From the NCBI GenBank assembly GCA_012960505.1, contig DUBC01000056.1:1-51928 (forward strand): a stretch of 51,928 nt of DNA, written 5' to 3'. The position numbers and the translations under genes are program-made. The notes beneath the pieces were generated by a model. The model was not told the DNA's origin and searched no databases. It saw only the letters and a program-made list of their open reading frames with translations. The stretch comes from Verrucomicrobiales bacterium (lineage in GTDB: Bacteria; Verrucomicrobiota; Verrucomicrobiia; Verrucomicrobiales; DEV007). Shown piece by piece: positions 44,757 through 51,928 of the stretch (positions within the stretch are counted from its first letter, which is position 1; the number at the start of each line of letters is the position of its first letter).

Positions 44757-46559
44757 CAAATCTCCAGAGTCCTGCTGCGTAATAAAGCCATTTGCCACAT
44801 ATATGTCCTGGTAACCATCACCGTCCATATCCCCTAGCCTTGATGACCATGCCCAGCGCCCGACACTGACCCCGGAACTGAGACTAACATCACTGAAGGC
44901 ACCGTTTCCCATATTTTTGTATAACGAATTCCCACGCGCATGCCTTCTATAATAGTCCTTTGTGATTTTATCCGCTCCCTCATGAAAACGATCCTGTGAA
45001 CTTATTCTGTGACCTGCAGAGGAAAACATATTACCCACATAGAGATCTGTCTTGCCATCATTGTCGTAGTCTCCCCATGAAACGGACATGCCGGGACCTA
45101 TATCAACCACTCCCGCCTCCTCAGCAACGTCCTTAAAACGAATCCTTGATCCGTCATTCGTATAAAAATTATTCCGCCCAAAATCATTTGCCACATAAAG
45201 ATCAAGGTCTCCGTCATTATCATAATCCTCCCATGAAGAAGCATAACTAAACCTACGATTATTTTCATCGAGACCTTCTTTCTTGGTCACATTACGAAAT
45301 GCCCAATTGCCATCGTTGCGAAAGAGCGCATTCCTGCCCCCATTATTTGCATCATGATAAGGGACTGGCCTTGCAAAGAGATGATGTCTGTTCACTCCGG
45401 GTCTCTTATTATAGCAACAAACATAAAAATCGAGATCTCCATCCACGTCATAATCTGCTGCTGATATTGAGTAAGGAACGGCCGCCGGTAGAATCATTGA
45501 AGCACGCTTAGTGAAATTCCCCTCCCCGTCATTATCCATGATAACGATACCATCAAGAACTCCTGAGATTAAATCCTGATCCCCATCGTTATCCAGATCA
45601 ACGAAAAGATTACCATGGCATGAGTCCAGAAAGTTTGTTCCTGATGCCACTGACCGGTCCTCGAAAGTCCCGTCACCCTTTCTGATATAAAGTCGGTTCG
45701 GCAATCCACCAGGTTGAGCCACATACATATCATCCTTTCCATCGTTATTAATGTCCGCAACCGCTACTCCTTGCCAGCCCCCAACATCAATCCCCGTCAA
45801 CATTTCCAAGCGCCCAGTCCAATGGTCCTGTCCTCGATAAAATTGTTCAGTGAATTCAGGGACATCACCTAATGATGAATGAGTAACGTCAACAAACTGT
45901 CCGATAGAGGAATAAACGACACGAAAAGAACCGTCCACTCTTAGAAGTTTCATCTCATCCGATTCAAGATCCCACTTTAAATTTAGTCTTCCCTTTAACT
46001 CACGAAAGACTTCATCATGCCTGCCAGCAAAATGTACAATCGCCTCACAATCCACTTCCTTATTTGCTGAACCTTCAATACCAACAATCTTAAAGCTTGA
46101 ACGCTCAACTCGACCTCTCAGTGAATGCTCATCAAGGAGTTCACTAATTAATTCGGAAAGCACACTCTTGGTTTTTGGCTCATTCTCAGGACTAAAAAGA
46201 AGCACCTTTCCTCGGTCGAAAGATTTTGGAACTTTGGGACAAGTGAAGGACGCACCTTCAAACTCGGAAGAACACAATGAATCCGTGAAAATCTCCCAAT
46301 CCTCATTATTGATGAGCTTTTTACTTAACTTTTTAAGAGAAGAAATAACTTCATTATTCCATTCCTCAATTTTCCAACCACCGTCCCCCGGATCATAGGC
46401 AGGAACCTCTGTCTCCGTACCAGGCACTACAGGAGCATTATCTCCTTTAATTTCCAAACCCTCAGTCCCTGAAATTTTTCTTTCTTTCTTATTACATGAA
46501 ATAAGAAAAGCAGATGAAAACAGTAGAACTGTCACCAACGATCTGAAAATAAATAGCAC
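44754..46559 (-). CDS. N-terminal part of exported FG-GAP (VCBS) repeat lipoprotein, ending at in-frame TGA
   Basis: A 601-residue part. Lipoprotein signal with lipobox (LFSSAFLISC) then about 200 residues without known domain. FG-GAP/VCBS blades follow, each with a calcium-type loop (DINNDGKDDMYV, DLDNDGDQDLIS, DYDVDGDLDFYV, DYDNDGDLDLYVANDFGRNN, DYDNDGKTDLYVGN, DMDGDGYQDIYVANGFI). The stop falls inside the last propeller region, before the closing blade and the ASPIC domain encoded just downstream in frame. Proteins of the CRTAC1/ASPIC type are common in this phylum; binding partner unknown. Separation from the next part is one stop codon only. Confidence 0.85.
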   Translation of the reverse strand: MLFIFRSLVTVLLFSSAFLISCNKKERKISGTEGLEIKGDNAPVVPGTETEVPAYDPGDGGWKIEEWNNEVISSLKKLSKKLINNEDWEIFTDSLCSSEFEGASFTCPKVPKSFDRGKVLLFSPENEPKTKSVLSELISELLDEHSLRGRVERSSFKIVGIEGSANKEVDCEAIVHFAGRHDEVFRELKGRLNLKWDLESDEMKLLRVDGSFRVVYSSIGQFVDVTHSSLGDVPEFTEQFYRGQDHWTGRLEMLTGIDVGGWQGVAVADINNDGKDDMYVAQPGGLPNRLYIRKGDGTFEDRSVASGTNFLDSCHGNLFVDLDNDGDQDLISGVLDGIVIMDNDGEGNFTKRASMILPAAVPYSISAADYDVDGDLDFYVCCYNKRPGVNRHHLFARPVPYHDANNGGRNALFRNDGNWAFRNVTKKEGLDENNRRFSYASSWEDYDNDGDLDLYVANDFGRNNFYTNDGSRIRFKDVAEEAGVVDIGPGMSVSWGDYDNDGKTDLYVGNMFSSAGHRISSQDRFHEGADKITKDYYRRHARGNSLYKNMGNGAFSDVSLSSGVSVGRWAWSSRLGDMDGDGYQDIYVANGFITQQDSGDL

Positions 46560-46626
46560 CGGATATAATTTACCCTACAAAGATCACCTGCAAGGCAGGA
46601 ATCAATCACTGTTAATTTAAAATGAA

Positions 46627-49600
46627 TTATTCAGTAACATCACGAACACGAATAAAAAATCTGGGCGGTAAAGGCTCTTCAATAATGACCTCATACGTGG
46701 TCTTCTTTCCTTCTCCAGGAATACTGTCATCGTACTCTTCCCAACTCCCTTCATCCCCACCTCCTAAAAGGCCTGTTGATATATCAACAGCATAATTACG
46801 ACCTACCCCTGACGGCCAGGTAACGAGAAGAGAAGGCAATTCAGGATCATATAAAATATCAGTGATTTGCAAGCCTTGAGCCAAAGCTGCAAGGAATGGA
46901 GTCCCGTCAGGCTGAGTCGCCCCGGAAGGAATGAGGGTATCAACGCGTAACCAGTTCGCGGAACCGTCCGAGCCATCCAAAGTATTACCATCAGGACCTA
47001 TCGGGGTAAGAGCAAGATCAACAATGTCCCCGGGATTTAAGTTCTCATACCAGGTCCGAATTGCTCCTGTCCCATCATTACCTGCGAATGAAAGCGTATC
47101 AACTAGCGACCCATTCACGTAAAGCCTTCCAGTCACGCCTCCACCATTGAGATTCGTCTTTCGGGTATGCCATTTGAGGGCCAGAGGAGTCTCGGACGTA
47201 AGTTCAGATGCGGTCCAGCGGCGAATGGTCCAGTGCTCCTCGTTCGGGGCACTGTTCGTTCCGTTCGGGTGACTCCCTTCCGGACCACTGAACAATGTCC
47301 ACGGAGCAGCGGACGGGGCCAGCCTCCAGTTAGGCCTCCAGTGCTCAGCTTCATCAAAAGCAACGAAGTCCTCGGCCGGGTCATATTGCTCTACTTCTCC
47401 ACCATCAGCAGTGAAATTTCGATACCCATAGTTCCAGTCATCTTTGCCCTGAATGCCCGAGTATTCTTCGTATGAGTCAGCAAGGAGCGTGGAAGGGTTA
47501 ATGCTCGGATCGAGTGGATCAAAGAACCTATCGACCTCGTACCCGTCAAGTGCACCATCACCGTCCGTATCTTCCTCCAAGGGATCCGTTAAATGAGTCT
47601 CTATTTCCTCACCGTCTTTGATCCCATCACTGTCAGTGTCAGCATTGTTTGGCAATGTAACAAATCCATTATCATCGCTGAGCTCATCCCCATCAGTGAT
47701 CCCGTCATTGTCAGTATCATTACTTTTAGGATCCGTCTCATGCTCACTAATTTCATCACCATCACTAAGACCATCGTCATCCGTGTCATCGTTATCAGGT
47801 TCGGTCCCAAGTCCAAATTCACTCAAATCAGAAAGACCATCCTCATCAAAATCAGCATCTCCAAGACCGCTAAGTTTCGTCAAATCGCCAGGGAAAATTG
47901 CAAGTTCCCACGCATCAGGCAACTCATCAGCATCAGTGTCCTCACCTGTCGCTGGAACAAAAATACTGCCGTCAGGCTGAACCGGGCTAGCCGGCATCCT
48001 CTGGTCAATCCTGATCCAGTTCATAGAAGAGTCGCTACCATCATGTGTGCCCGTCGTCCCGATCGGACTATGCGCAAGGTCAATGAAATCACCCGGACTA
48101 ATATTAGCATACACTGTACGGGTCACTCCTTCTGTATCACTCCCTGCGATAGCGAAAGAATCCAGGACCGTTCCATTGTGATGAACTGATCCGGTCACTC
48201 CGTTTCCGTTAGTATTATTTTTTCGCAAATGCCAAATGAGAGCAACTGATGTGACCGTATCGATCTCTTCTACTGATTTCGCAGTCCATCGGCGAATCGT
48301 ATGATGCTCATCCCCATTATTAGTGCCGTTAGGATGAGTCGCTTCCTTGGCCAGATATGTCCAAGGAGCTGCCCCCGCAGTGTTCAGATCCCATGCATTA
48401 CCGTTCCATTGTTGCTGGACCCCGTCCCATCCTCCATCATTTGAACCACCAGTATAAGGAATAAAATCTGTCCTGGCATCATAATTTTCTCCAGCAGCGT
48501 CGACTGAAACATTGCGCCAACCATTAGTCCAATTATCCTGTCCTTGAATCCCTCCGGACCACTCTGAAGAAGAGTCTCCAAGAAGCAGGCTCAGAGGCGT
48601 ATCATCTGACCGGGTCGGATCACTGTTAAATGAGATTTCATCACCATCAGAAAAACCGTCCCCATCGGTATCAGAAGCAATAGGACTAGTCGGCGGGTCG
48701 CCCTCAACTTCCTCACCGTCTGCTATTCCGTCACCATCGGTGTCAGGATTAGTAGGGTCACTGGAGTGCTCGTCGATTTCAGCAAAATCATCCAATCCAT
48801 CGCCGTCCGTGTCAGATTCATCAGGATTTGTCTTGTTATTAAATTCTTCAAGGTCACTGAGCCCATCCTCATCATAATCAGCTACTCCATCCCCATTGAG
48901 TGCAGACAAATCACCGGGAGCGTAAATTTCCTCCCAAGCATCTGATAAACCATCCTCATCGTCGTCATCAGCCGTCGCTGAAATGAAAGCAGAACCATCG
49001 GGCTGGGTCTCAGTATCATTGACCTCATCATCAACAATCATCGAAAAGTATGAACCGTCCGCTCCATCCCCCCTATCACCGCTAGGACCGGCAGGAGTAA
49101 GAGCCAGATCCACGACGTCACCAACCTCTATATTAATGAAGTAGGTTCGTGAAAACCCATTCGTATCATTTGTAGCAGCCGAGTCAACGAGGACCCCATT
49201 ATGATGAAGCGAGCCACCGACTCCCGAACCCCCATCATTTTGCTCTCTGAGGCTCCAAACAAAGGCGAGCGGCCCTTCGCGGTCCGACTCCCATCTCCTT
49301 ACGGCCCAGTGCTCGTCTCCGTTATTTGAGCCGTTAGGGTGTCCGTTTTCTGCCTTAACTGTAGTCCAAGGTGCATTGGATGGTACGATTCTCCAGAAGT
49401 CTCCTCTCCAATGAGAGTCCTTGTCAAAGGCGATGAAGTCATCAGTTGCATTATAATCGTCTCCTCCTCCGTCTTGTGAGTAATTTCGGTATCCGGATAC
49501 CCATCCATTTGAATCTTGAGTTCCGTCAGTAGTGAAGTCGTTAATGGAATTAGCAATTTCAACAGCCTCGGATTTGATCAGAAAAACCGGTGCCAGTGTA

Positions 49601-49647
49601 AAAAGAAGAATGAGAGTGCGATATTTCATCATGAGAAACATTATCAT
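46627..49647 (-). CDS. Large secreted protein: three ~180-residue modules joined by thrombospondin type 3 repeats
   Basis: A 1,006-residue protein. The first ATG is 49647; ATGs at 49641, 49632 and 49629 are possible, and the last gives a cleaner signal peptide (MKYRTLILLFTLAPVFLIKS). Three homologous modules (about 36-215, 355-550, 715-920) share APWT, HPNG-x-N, EHW-x-x-RRW, a G-V-x-G-x-L/V-x-x-NG strand, a GD-x-x-DLA strand and a DGSD-type end. Between them lie calcium-type thrombospondin 3 repeats (DTDGDGLDD, DTDGDGIADG, DTDGDGALDG). The C-terminus (LLVTWPSGVGRNYAVDI ... RFFIRVRDV) is the Verrucomicrobia-type terminal module. Probably surface or matrix protein. Direction and spacing fit a run with the ASPIC protein. 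Confidence 0.82.
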   Translation of the reverse strand: MIMFLMMKYRTLILLFTLAPVFLIKSEAVEIANSINDFTTDGTQDSNGWVSGYRNYSQDGGGDDYNATDDFIAFDKDSHWRGDFWRIVPSNAPWTTVKAENGHPNGSNNGDEHWAVRRWESDREGPLAFVWSLREQNDGGSGVGGSLHHNGVLVDSAATNDTNGFSRTYFINIEVGDVVDLALTPAGPSGDRGDGADGSYFSMIVDDEVNDTETQPDGSAFISATADDDDEDGLSDAWEEIYAPGDLSALNGDGVADYDEDGLSDLEEFNNKTNPDESDTDGDGLDDFAEIDEHSSDPTNPDTDGDGIADGEEVEGDPPTSPIASDTDGDGFSDGDEISFNSDPTRSDDTPLSLLLGDSSSEWSGGIQGQDNWTNGWRNVSVDAAGENYDARTDFIPYTGGSNDGGWDGVQQQWNGNAWDLNTAGAAPWTYLAKEATHPNGTNNGDEHHTIRRWTAKSVEEIDTVTSVALIWHLRKNNTNGNGVTGSVHHNGTVLDSFAIAGSDTEGVTRTVYANISPGDFIDLAHSPIGTTGTHDGSDSSMNWIRIDQRMPASPVQPDGSIFVPATGEDTDADELPDAWELAIFPGDLTKLSGLGDADFDEDGLSDLSEFGLGTEPDNDDTDDDGLSDGDEISEHETDPKSNDTDNDGITDGDELSDDNGFVTLPNNADTDSDGIKDGEEIETHLTDPLEEDTDGDGALDGYEVDRFFDPLDPSINPSTLLADSYEEYSGIQGKDDWNYGYRNFTADGGEVEQYDPAEDFVAFDEAEHWRPNWRLAPSAAPWTLFSGPEGSHPNGTNSAPNEEHWTIRRWTASELTSETPLALKWHTRKTNLNGGGVTGRLYVNGSLVDTLSFAGNDGTGAIRTWYENLNPGDIVDLALTPIGPDGNTLDGSDGSANWLRVDTLIPSGATQPDGTPFLAALAQGLQITDILYDPELPSLLVTWPSGVGRNYAVDISTGLLGGGDEGSWEEYDDSIPGEGKKTTYEVIIEEPLPPRFFIRVRDVTE

Positions 49648-49728
49648 AATAATGCCACCGCAATATCAATAAAATTCCCACCTCTTCCCTTGATGATATA
49701 AAGGTAATAAACTTATAGAAAAATAGGG

Positions 49729-50862
49729 CTATAGCCCGGAATACATGCGCTCAAGACAAAGAAGTGAATAACATGTACTCAGGACCGGATCCTTTTCCCA
49801 CCAACGACCATTCTCATTGATCCACGATCCGTCTGCTTTCTGAAGATTAAATAGCCTTTTGGTTAATTCCTGTCGCCAATGAACTTTTTTACCTCCTTCT
49901 AGCTCGAACTGGTCAACGTCAAGGATACTAAGAGCCTTTGACATTGTGTTATAATAATAAAAGAGACCCTGCTCACCCATTCCCGGATTCTGCGTAATTG
50001 AGTAGTTTTTCTTCAACCATTCAAGCACAGCAACTATCCTAGGATCTTTCTTGTCCATATCAGCATAGACAAAGCTTAGTAAGCCTGCGTAACTCATACT
50101 TCCATAGGAACGAAGAGCTAACTTCCCATCGTCTCCTTTTTCGGTCGCCATACTCTTTCCGGGAAAATAAACAAATCCACCGCGGTCCTTCTTATCCTTA
50201 CTGACCCAATCGGCCTTGTTTGATTCAGGTCTTTGCTGACAATTAGTCACGAAAGTAATAGCAGCGTCCCAATCAAGGTCCAAAACCTCACCCTGAACGT
50301 CTTTTATTAGATCCTTTGTATAATGCAAAGCTTCTAGGGCATGATAGGTGTTAGAAAGGTCTGGGTGTGAGTAACGGGACCCGTACCCAACGCCACCATC
50401 AAAAACGTTGTCAGCTTCACCTTTGCGATCAAAGTCTGACTGCTGGTTAACTAAAAACTTACGAGCATTAATTATAATTTCTTGGTCTTTTTCCTGACCA
50501 GCTTCAAGCAGTGCCATCATACAAATGGAAGTGTTATAGGAACCTAGTCCTTTACCGTAAATTCCCCCATCAAGTCTCACCTTACTACGAATAAATTCCA
50601 AACCCTTGGAAACGTTCTTAGAAATTGCGATTCCTTCACGTCCAGGGTCACCTAGGATTGATTGAACAACGAGACCAGTGACAGCGGGATATTCATCCTC
50701 TCCCCACCGTCCGTCCTCTTGCTGACTTTTAACCAAAAAAGAGATTCCCTTGGACACGGCATGCTGAACTTCTCTCTTTAAGGATTCATTTCCCTGAGCC
50801 TGAGCAAAGACAGCCCCGCTCAATGAAATACTTATTACAAACGTTGTTAGAATTTTTCTCAT
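49729..50862 (-). CDS. Secreted squalene-oxidase/prenyltransferase-repeat protein (second copy)
   Basis: A 377-residue protein with signal peptide (ILTTFVISISLSGAVFAQ). Alpha/alpha-toroid repeats have Gly-Gly/Trp turns (QEDGRWGEDEYPAVTGLVVQ, LDGGIYGKGLGSYNTSICMM, DRGGFVYFPGKS, KADGSWINENGRWWEKDP, STCYSLLCLERMY). Same architecture as the 327-1352 protein but low identity by eye. It starts 22 bases after the YdjY gene, so the two are probably cotranscribed. The stop codon lies in a GGGCTATAGCCC palindrome followed by TATTTTTC, a short weak terminator candidate. Exact function unknown. Confidence 0.85.
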   Translation of the reverse strand: MRKILTTFVISISLSGAVFAQAQGNESLKREVQHAVSKGISFLVKSQQEDGRWGEDEYPAVTGLVVQSILGDPGREGIAISKNVSKGLEFIRSKVRLDGGIYGKGLGSYNTSICMMALLEAGQEKDQEIIINARKFLVNQQSDFDRKGEADNVFDGGVGYGSRYSHPDLSNTYHALEALHYTKDLIKDVQGEVLDLDWDAAITFVTNCQQRPESNKADWVSKDKKDRGGFVYFPGKSMATEKGDDGKLALRSYGSMSYAGLLSFVYADMDKKDPRIVAVLEWLKKNYSITQNPGMGEQGLFYYYNTMSKALSILDVDQFELEGGKKVHWRQELTKRLFNLQKADGSWINENGRWWEKDPVLSTCYSLLCLERMYSGL

Positions 50863-50884
50863 TACTGTTGGTAGTTTTAAATAA

Positions 50885-51676
50885 TTAAATCTTTTTCCTG
50901 AGAGGTTCTTTTTTTGATTCCTCTCCGAGGCGCCGGTCAGCTGGCACTTTGACGTTCGGCAACGGTTTCAATATGACTGTAACCTCAGTGTCAAGTGGTG
51001 GAACCTTTGCTGCAATCGGAAACCACAATTCATCATCATCACTCCCAGGATTAAATGTATTGCATAAAGAGCCTTCGAAACGATAAATCGCGGCAATGGC
51101 CCCATCCTCCGCGGCAAGAAAATAACCATCTATAACTTTGGACCCTGTATATGTCCAACTACCAGCACCGACGACCTTCTTTGTGTTGGCATTATGCACC
51201 CAATTACCAATCGGCTCAGTCGATGACTTCCCGTCCTTACCCTTATACTTAACAAGAATTTCCATTCTGCCTTTCCCGTCATCCTTGAGAACCCCTATCG
51301 GCTTGCCGCTCTCATCAAACTTCCTGTATATCTGGCGCGCCGATGGCTCCCACCGGAGCAATTTCAAAGCAATCTGAATTTCAAATGGCGTGACCTTTGT
51401 TGAGAGAAGACTTTCATGTAACTTGCCACGGAACTCATCACAAATTGCAAATTCAAGAACAACTTCATTTTGGTTCACTCTGCAAGGAAACCAAAGCTCC
51501 TTCGTCTTGGGATTAAATGAAAGCTTTCCAATCCTGTATTCCTCTTCCGAAATCTTAACAGGTTTAATATCTTTTGGTGGTTTTGTTGGAGGCAGAGCCT
51601 GACCAAGAACGGCAAGTTGGGCCATTGCTAAAAAAGCAAACCCAACAAACAAAGAACCTAAAAGATGCCGTTTCAT
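50885..51676 (-). CDS. Secreted YdjY-domain protein
   Basis: A 263-residue protein with signal peptide (LLGSLFVGFAFLAMAQLAVL). The YdjY pattern is visible: ELWFPCRVNQNEVVLEFAIC, KLHESLLSTKVTPFEIQIAL and a later half-repeat NWVHNANTKKVVGAGSWTYT with DGYFLAAEDGAIAAIYRFEG. YdjY proteins of Planctomycetes and Verrucomicrobia are exported and frequently lie beside squalene-oxidase-repeat proteins, as here; biochemical role unknown. First gene of a two-gene unit with 49729-50862. Confidence 0.8.
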   Translation of the reverse strand: MKRHLLGSLFVGFAFLAMAQLAVLGQALPPTKPPKDIKPVKISEEEYRIGKLSFNPKTKELWFPCRVNQNEVVLEFAICDEFRGKLHESLLSTKVTPFEIQIALKLLRWEPSARQIYRKFDESGKPIGVLKDDGKGRMEILVKYKGKDGKSSTEPIGNWVHNANTKKVVGAGSWTYTGSKVIDGYFLAAEDGAIAAIYRFEGSLCNTFNPGSDDDELWFPIAAKVPPLDTEVTVILKPLPNVKVPADRRLGEESKKEPLRKKI

Positions 51677-51928
51677 CTGATCAATCTATTCATTATGATA
51701 CTTTGTTCCAGAGGATTCATTATAAAATGGTAAAGGAAGCAAAAGTAATTATAGAACCTCTCAAAGTCTCAAAATCCAATTACCGGTAATTATCTGCATA
51801 TTACTTTTCTCCAGTACAATAACTCCACTGATGAAAATTTATTAGGCTCCTTTAATTAATATACTCTCAGCCACAATGATTTTTTATAATAAATGCATAG
51901 ATCATCGTGAGTTGAATGGTTAAACTCC
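51677..51928. other. Non-coding end of window
   Basis: No supported gene in the last 252 bases. The part nearest 51676 should carry the promoter of the YdjY gene. An ATACTTTGT half-site (51698-51706) resembles one arm of the ispH operator but has no inverted partner. The rest is AT-rich. Confidence 0.5.

Noticed and set aside
42783..46559. Programmed frameshift between the two ASPIC-protein parts
   Set aside because: Both parts are in the same frame; only a stop codon separates them, so no shift is needed.
47593..48189. 198-codon + strand frame opposite the thrombospondin-type-3 gene
   Set aside because: Ile/Arg/Thr-biased translation produced by the opposite strand of Asp/Gly-rich repeats.
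51698..51706. Third copy of the ispH-type operator
   Set aside because: Only one arm (ATACTTTGT) is present; no inverted partner follows.

Overview
The window looks like a chromosomal segment of a Gram-negative, probably aquatic bacterium of the Planctomycetes-Verrucomicrobia-Chlamydiae group, most likely Verrucomicrobiota. The reasons are indirect. They include many secreted proteins of kinds common there (squalene-oxidase-repeat proteins, a YdjY-domain protein, FG-GAP/ASPIC-UnbV proteins, a large thrombospondin-type-3 protein with the usual C-terminal module), lipoproteins, GTG/TTG starts with weak ribosome sites, and ordinary housekeeping genes (aat, ispH, trpD, rppH, algH-like, hslO-like). 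No rRNA, tRNA, CRISPR array, transposase or phage gene was found.

Layout. 1-7430 (+): a tight four-gene run of cell-envelope proteins: the end of a Gln-Gly-repeat protein, a squalene-oxidase-repeat protein, a HEAT-repeat protein and a PQQ-propeller/discoidin protein. 7441-14600: a SulP transporter with rppH, two small exported unknowns, aat, a short Hsp33, and a sodium:solute symporter with its DUF4212 partner. 15072-29395 (all -): a complete urea system of about 14 kb. It holds urtABCDE (urea ABC importer), an outer-membrane beta-barrel protein, ureABCEFGD (urease and its nickel chaperones) and an ECF nickel/cobalt transporter (cbiM, a tiny PDGL-motif protein shorter than 60 codons, and a CbiQ-CbiO fusion). 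Two sigma-54 -24/-12 promoters, before urtA and before the porin, suggest nitrogen control. 29995-34088 (+): acyl-ACP/CoA synthetase, MidA methyltransferase and a sugar isomerase. 34144-42688: LysM lipoprotein, exported unknown, ispH, a small winged-helix regulator with a membrane partner and two matching operators, an AAA-type ATPase, YqgE/AlgH, trpD and a catalytically dead rhomboid-like protein. 42783-51676 (-): FG-GAP/ASPIC/thioredoxin/TPR protein, giant thrombospondin-type-3 protein, second squalene-oxidase-repeat protein and YdjY protein.

Most striking observation. The FG-GAP/ASPIC/thioredoxin protein is one uninterrupted reading frame of about 1,258 codons except for a single in-frame TGA (44756-44754 on -). 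The frame continues sensibly across it (GDL-stop-SFYWRQVVSKSP). A perfect 5-bp hairpin with a GGUCG loop starts 13 nt after the UGA, which is the geometry of a bacterial SECIS element. This is a candidate undescribed selenoprotein. The main alternatives are a nonsense mutation or a sequencing error.

How the genes work together. Urea would cross the outer membrane (possibly through the barrel protein) and enter via UrtABCDE. Urease would hydrolyse it after activation with nickel delivered by the ECF transporter and UreDEFG. A second regulatory unit is the 37259-37906/36950-37246 membrane-protein/regulator pair. A palindrome sits at its own promoter and a near-identical one at the promoter of ispH, which hints at regulated isoprenoid synthesis.
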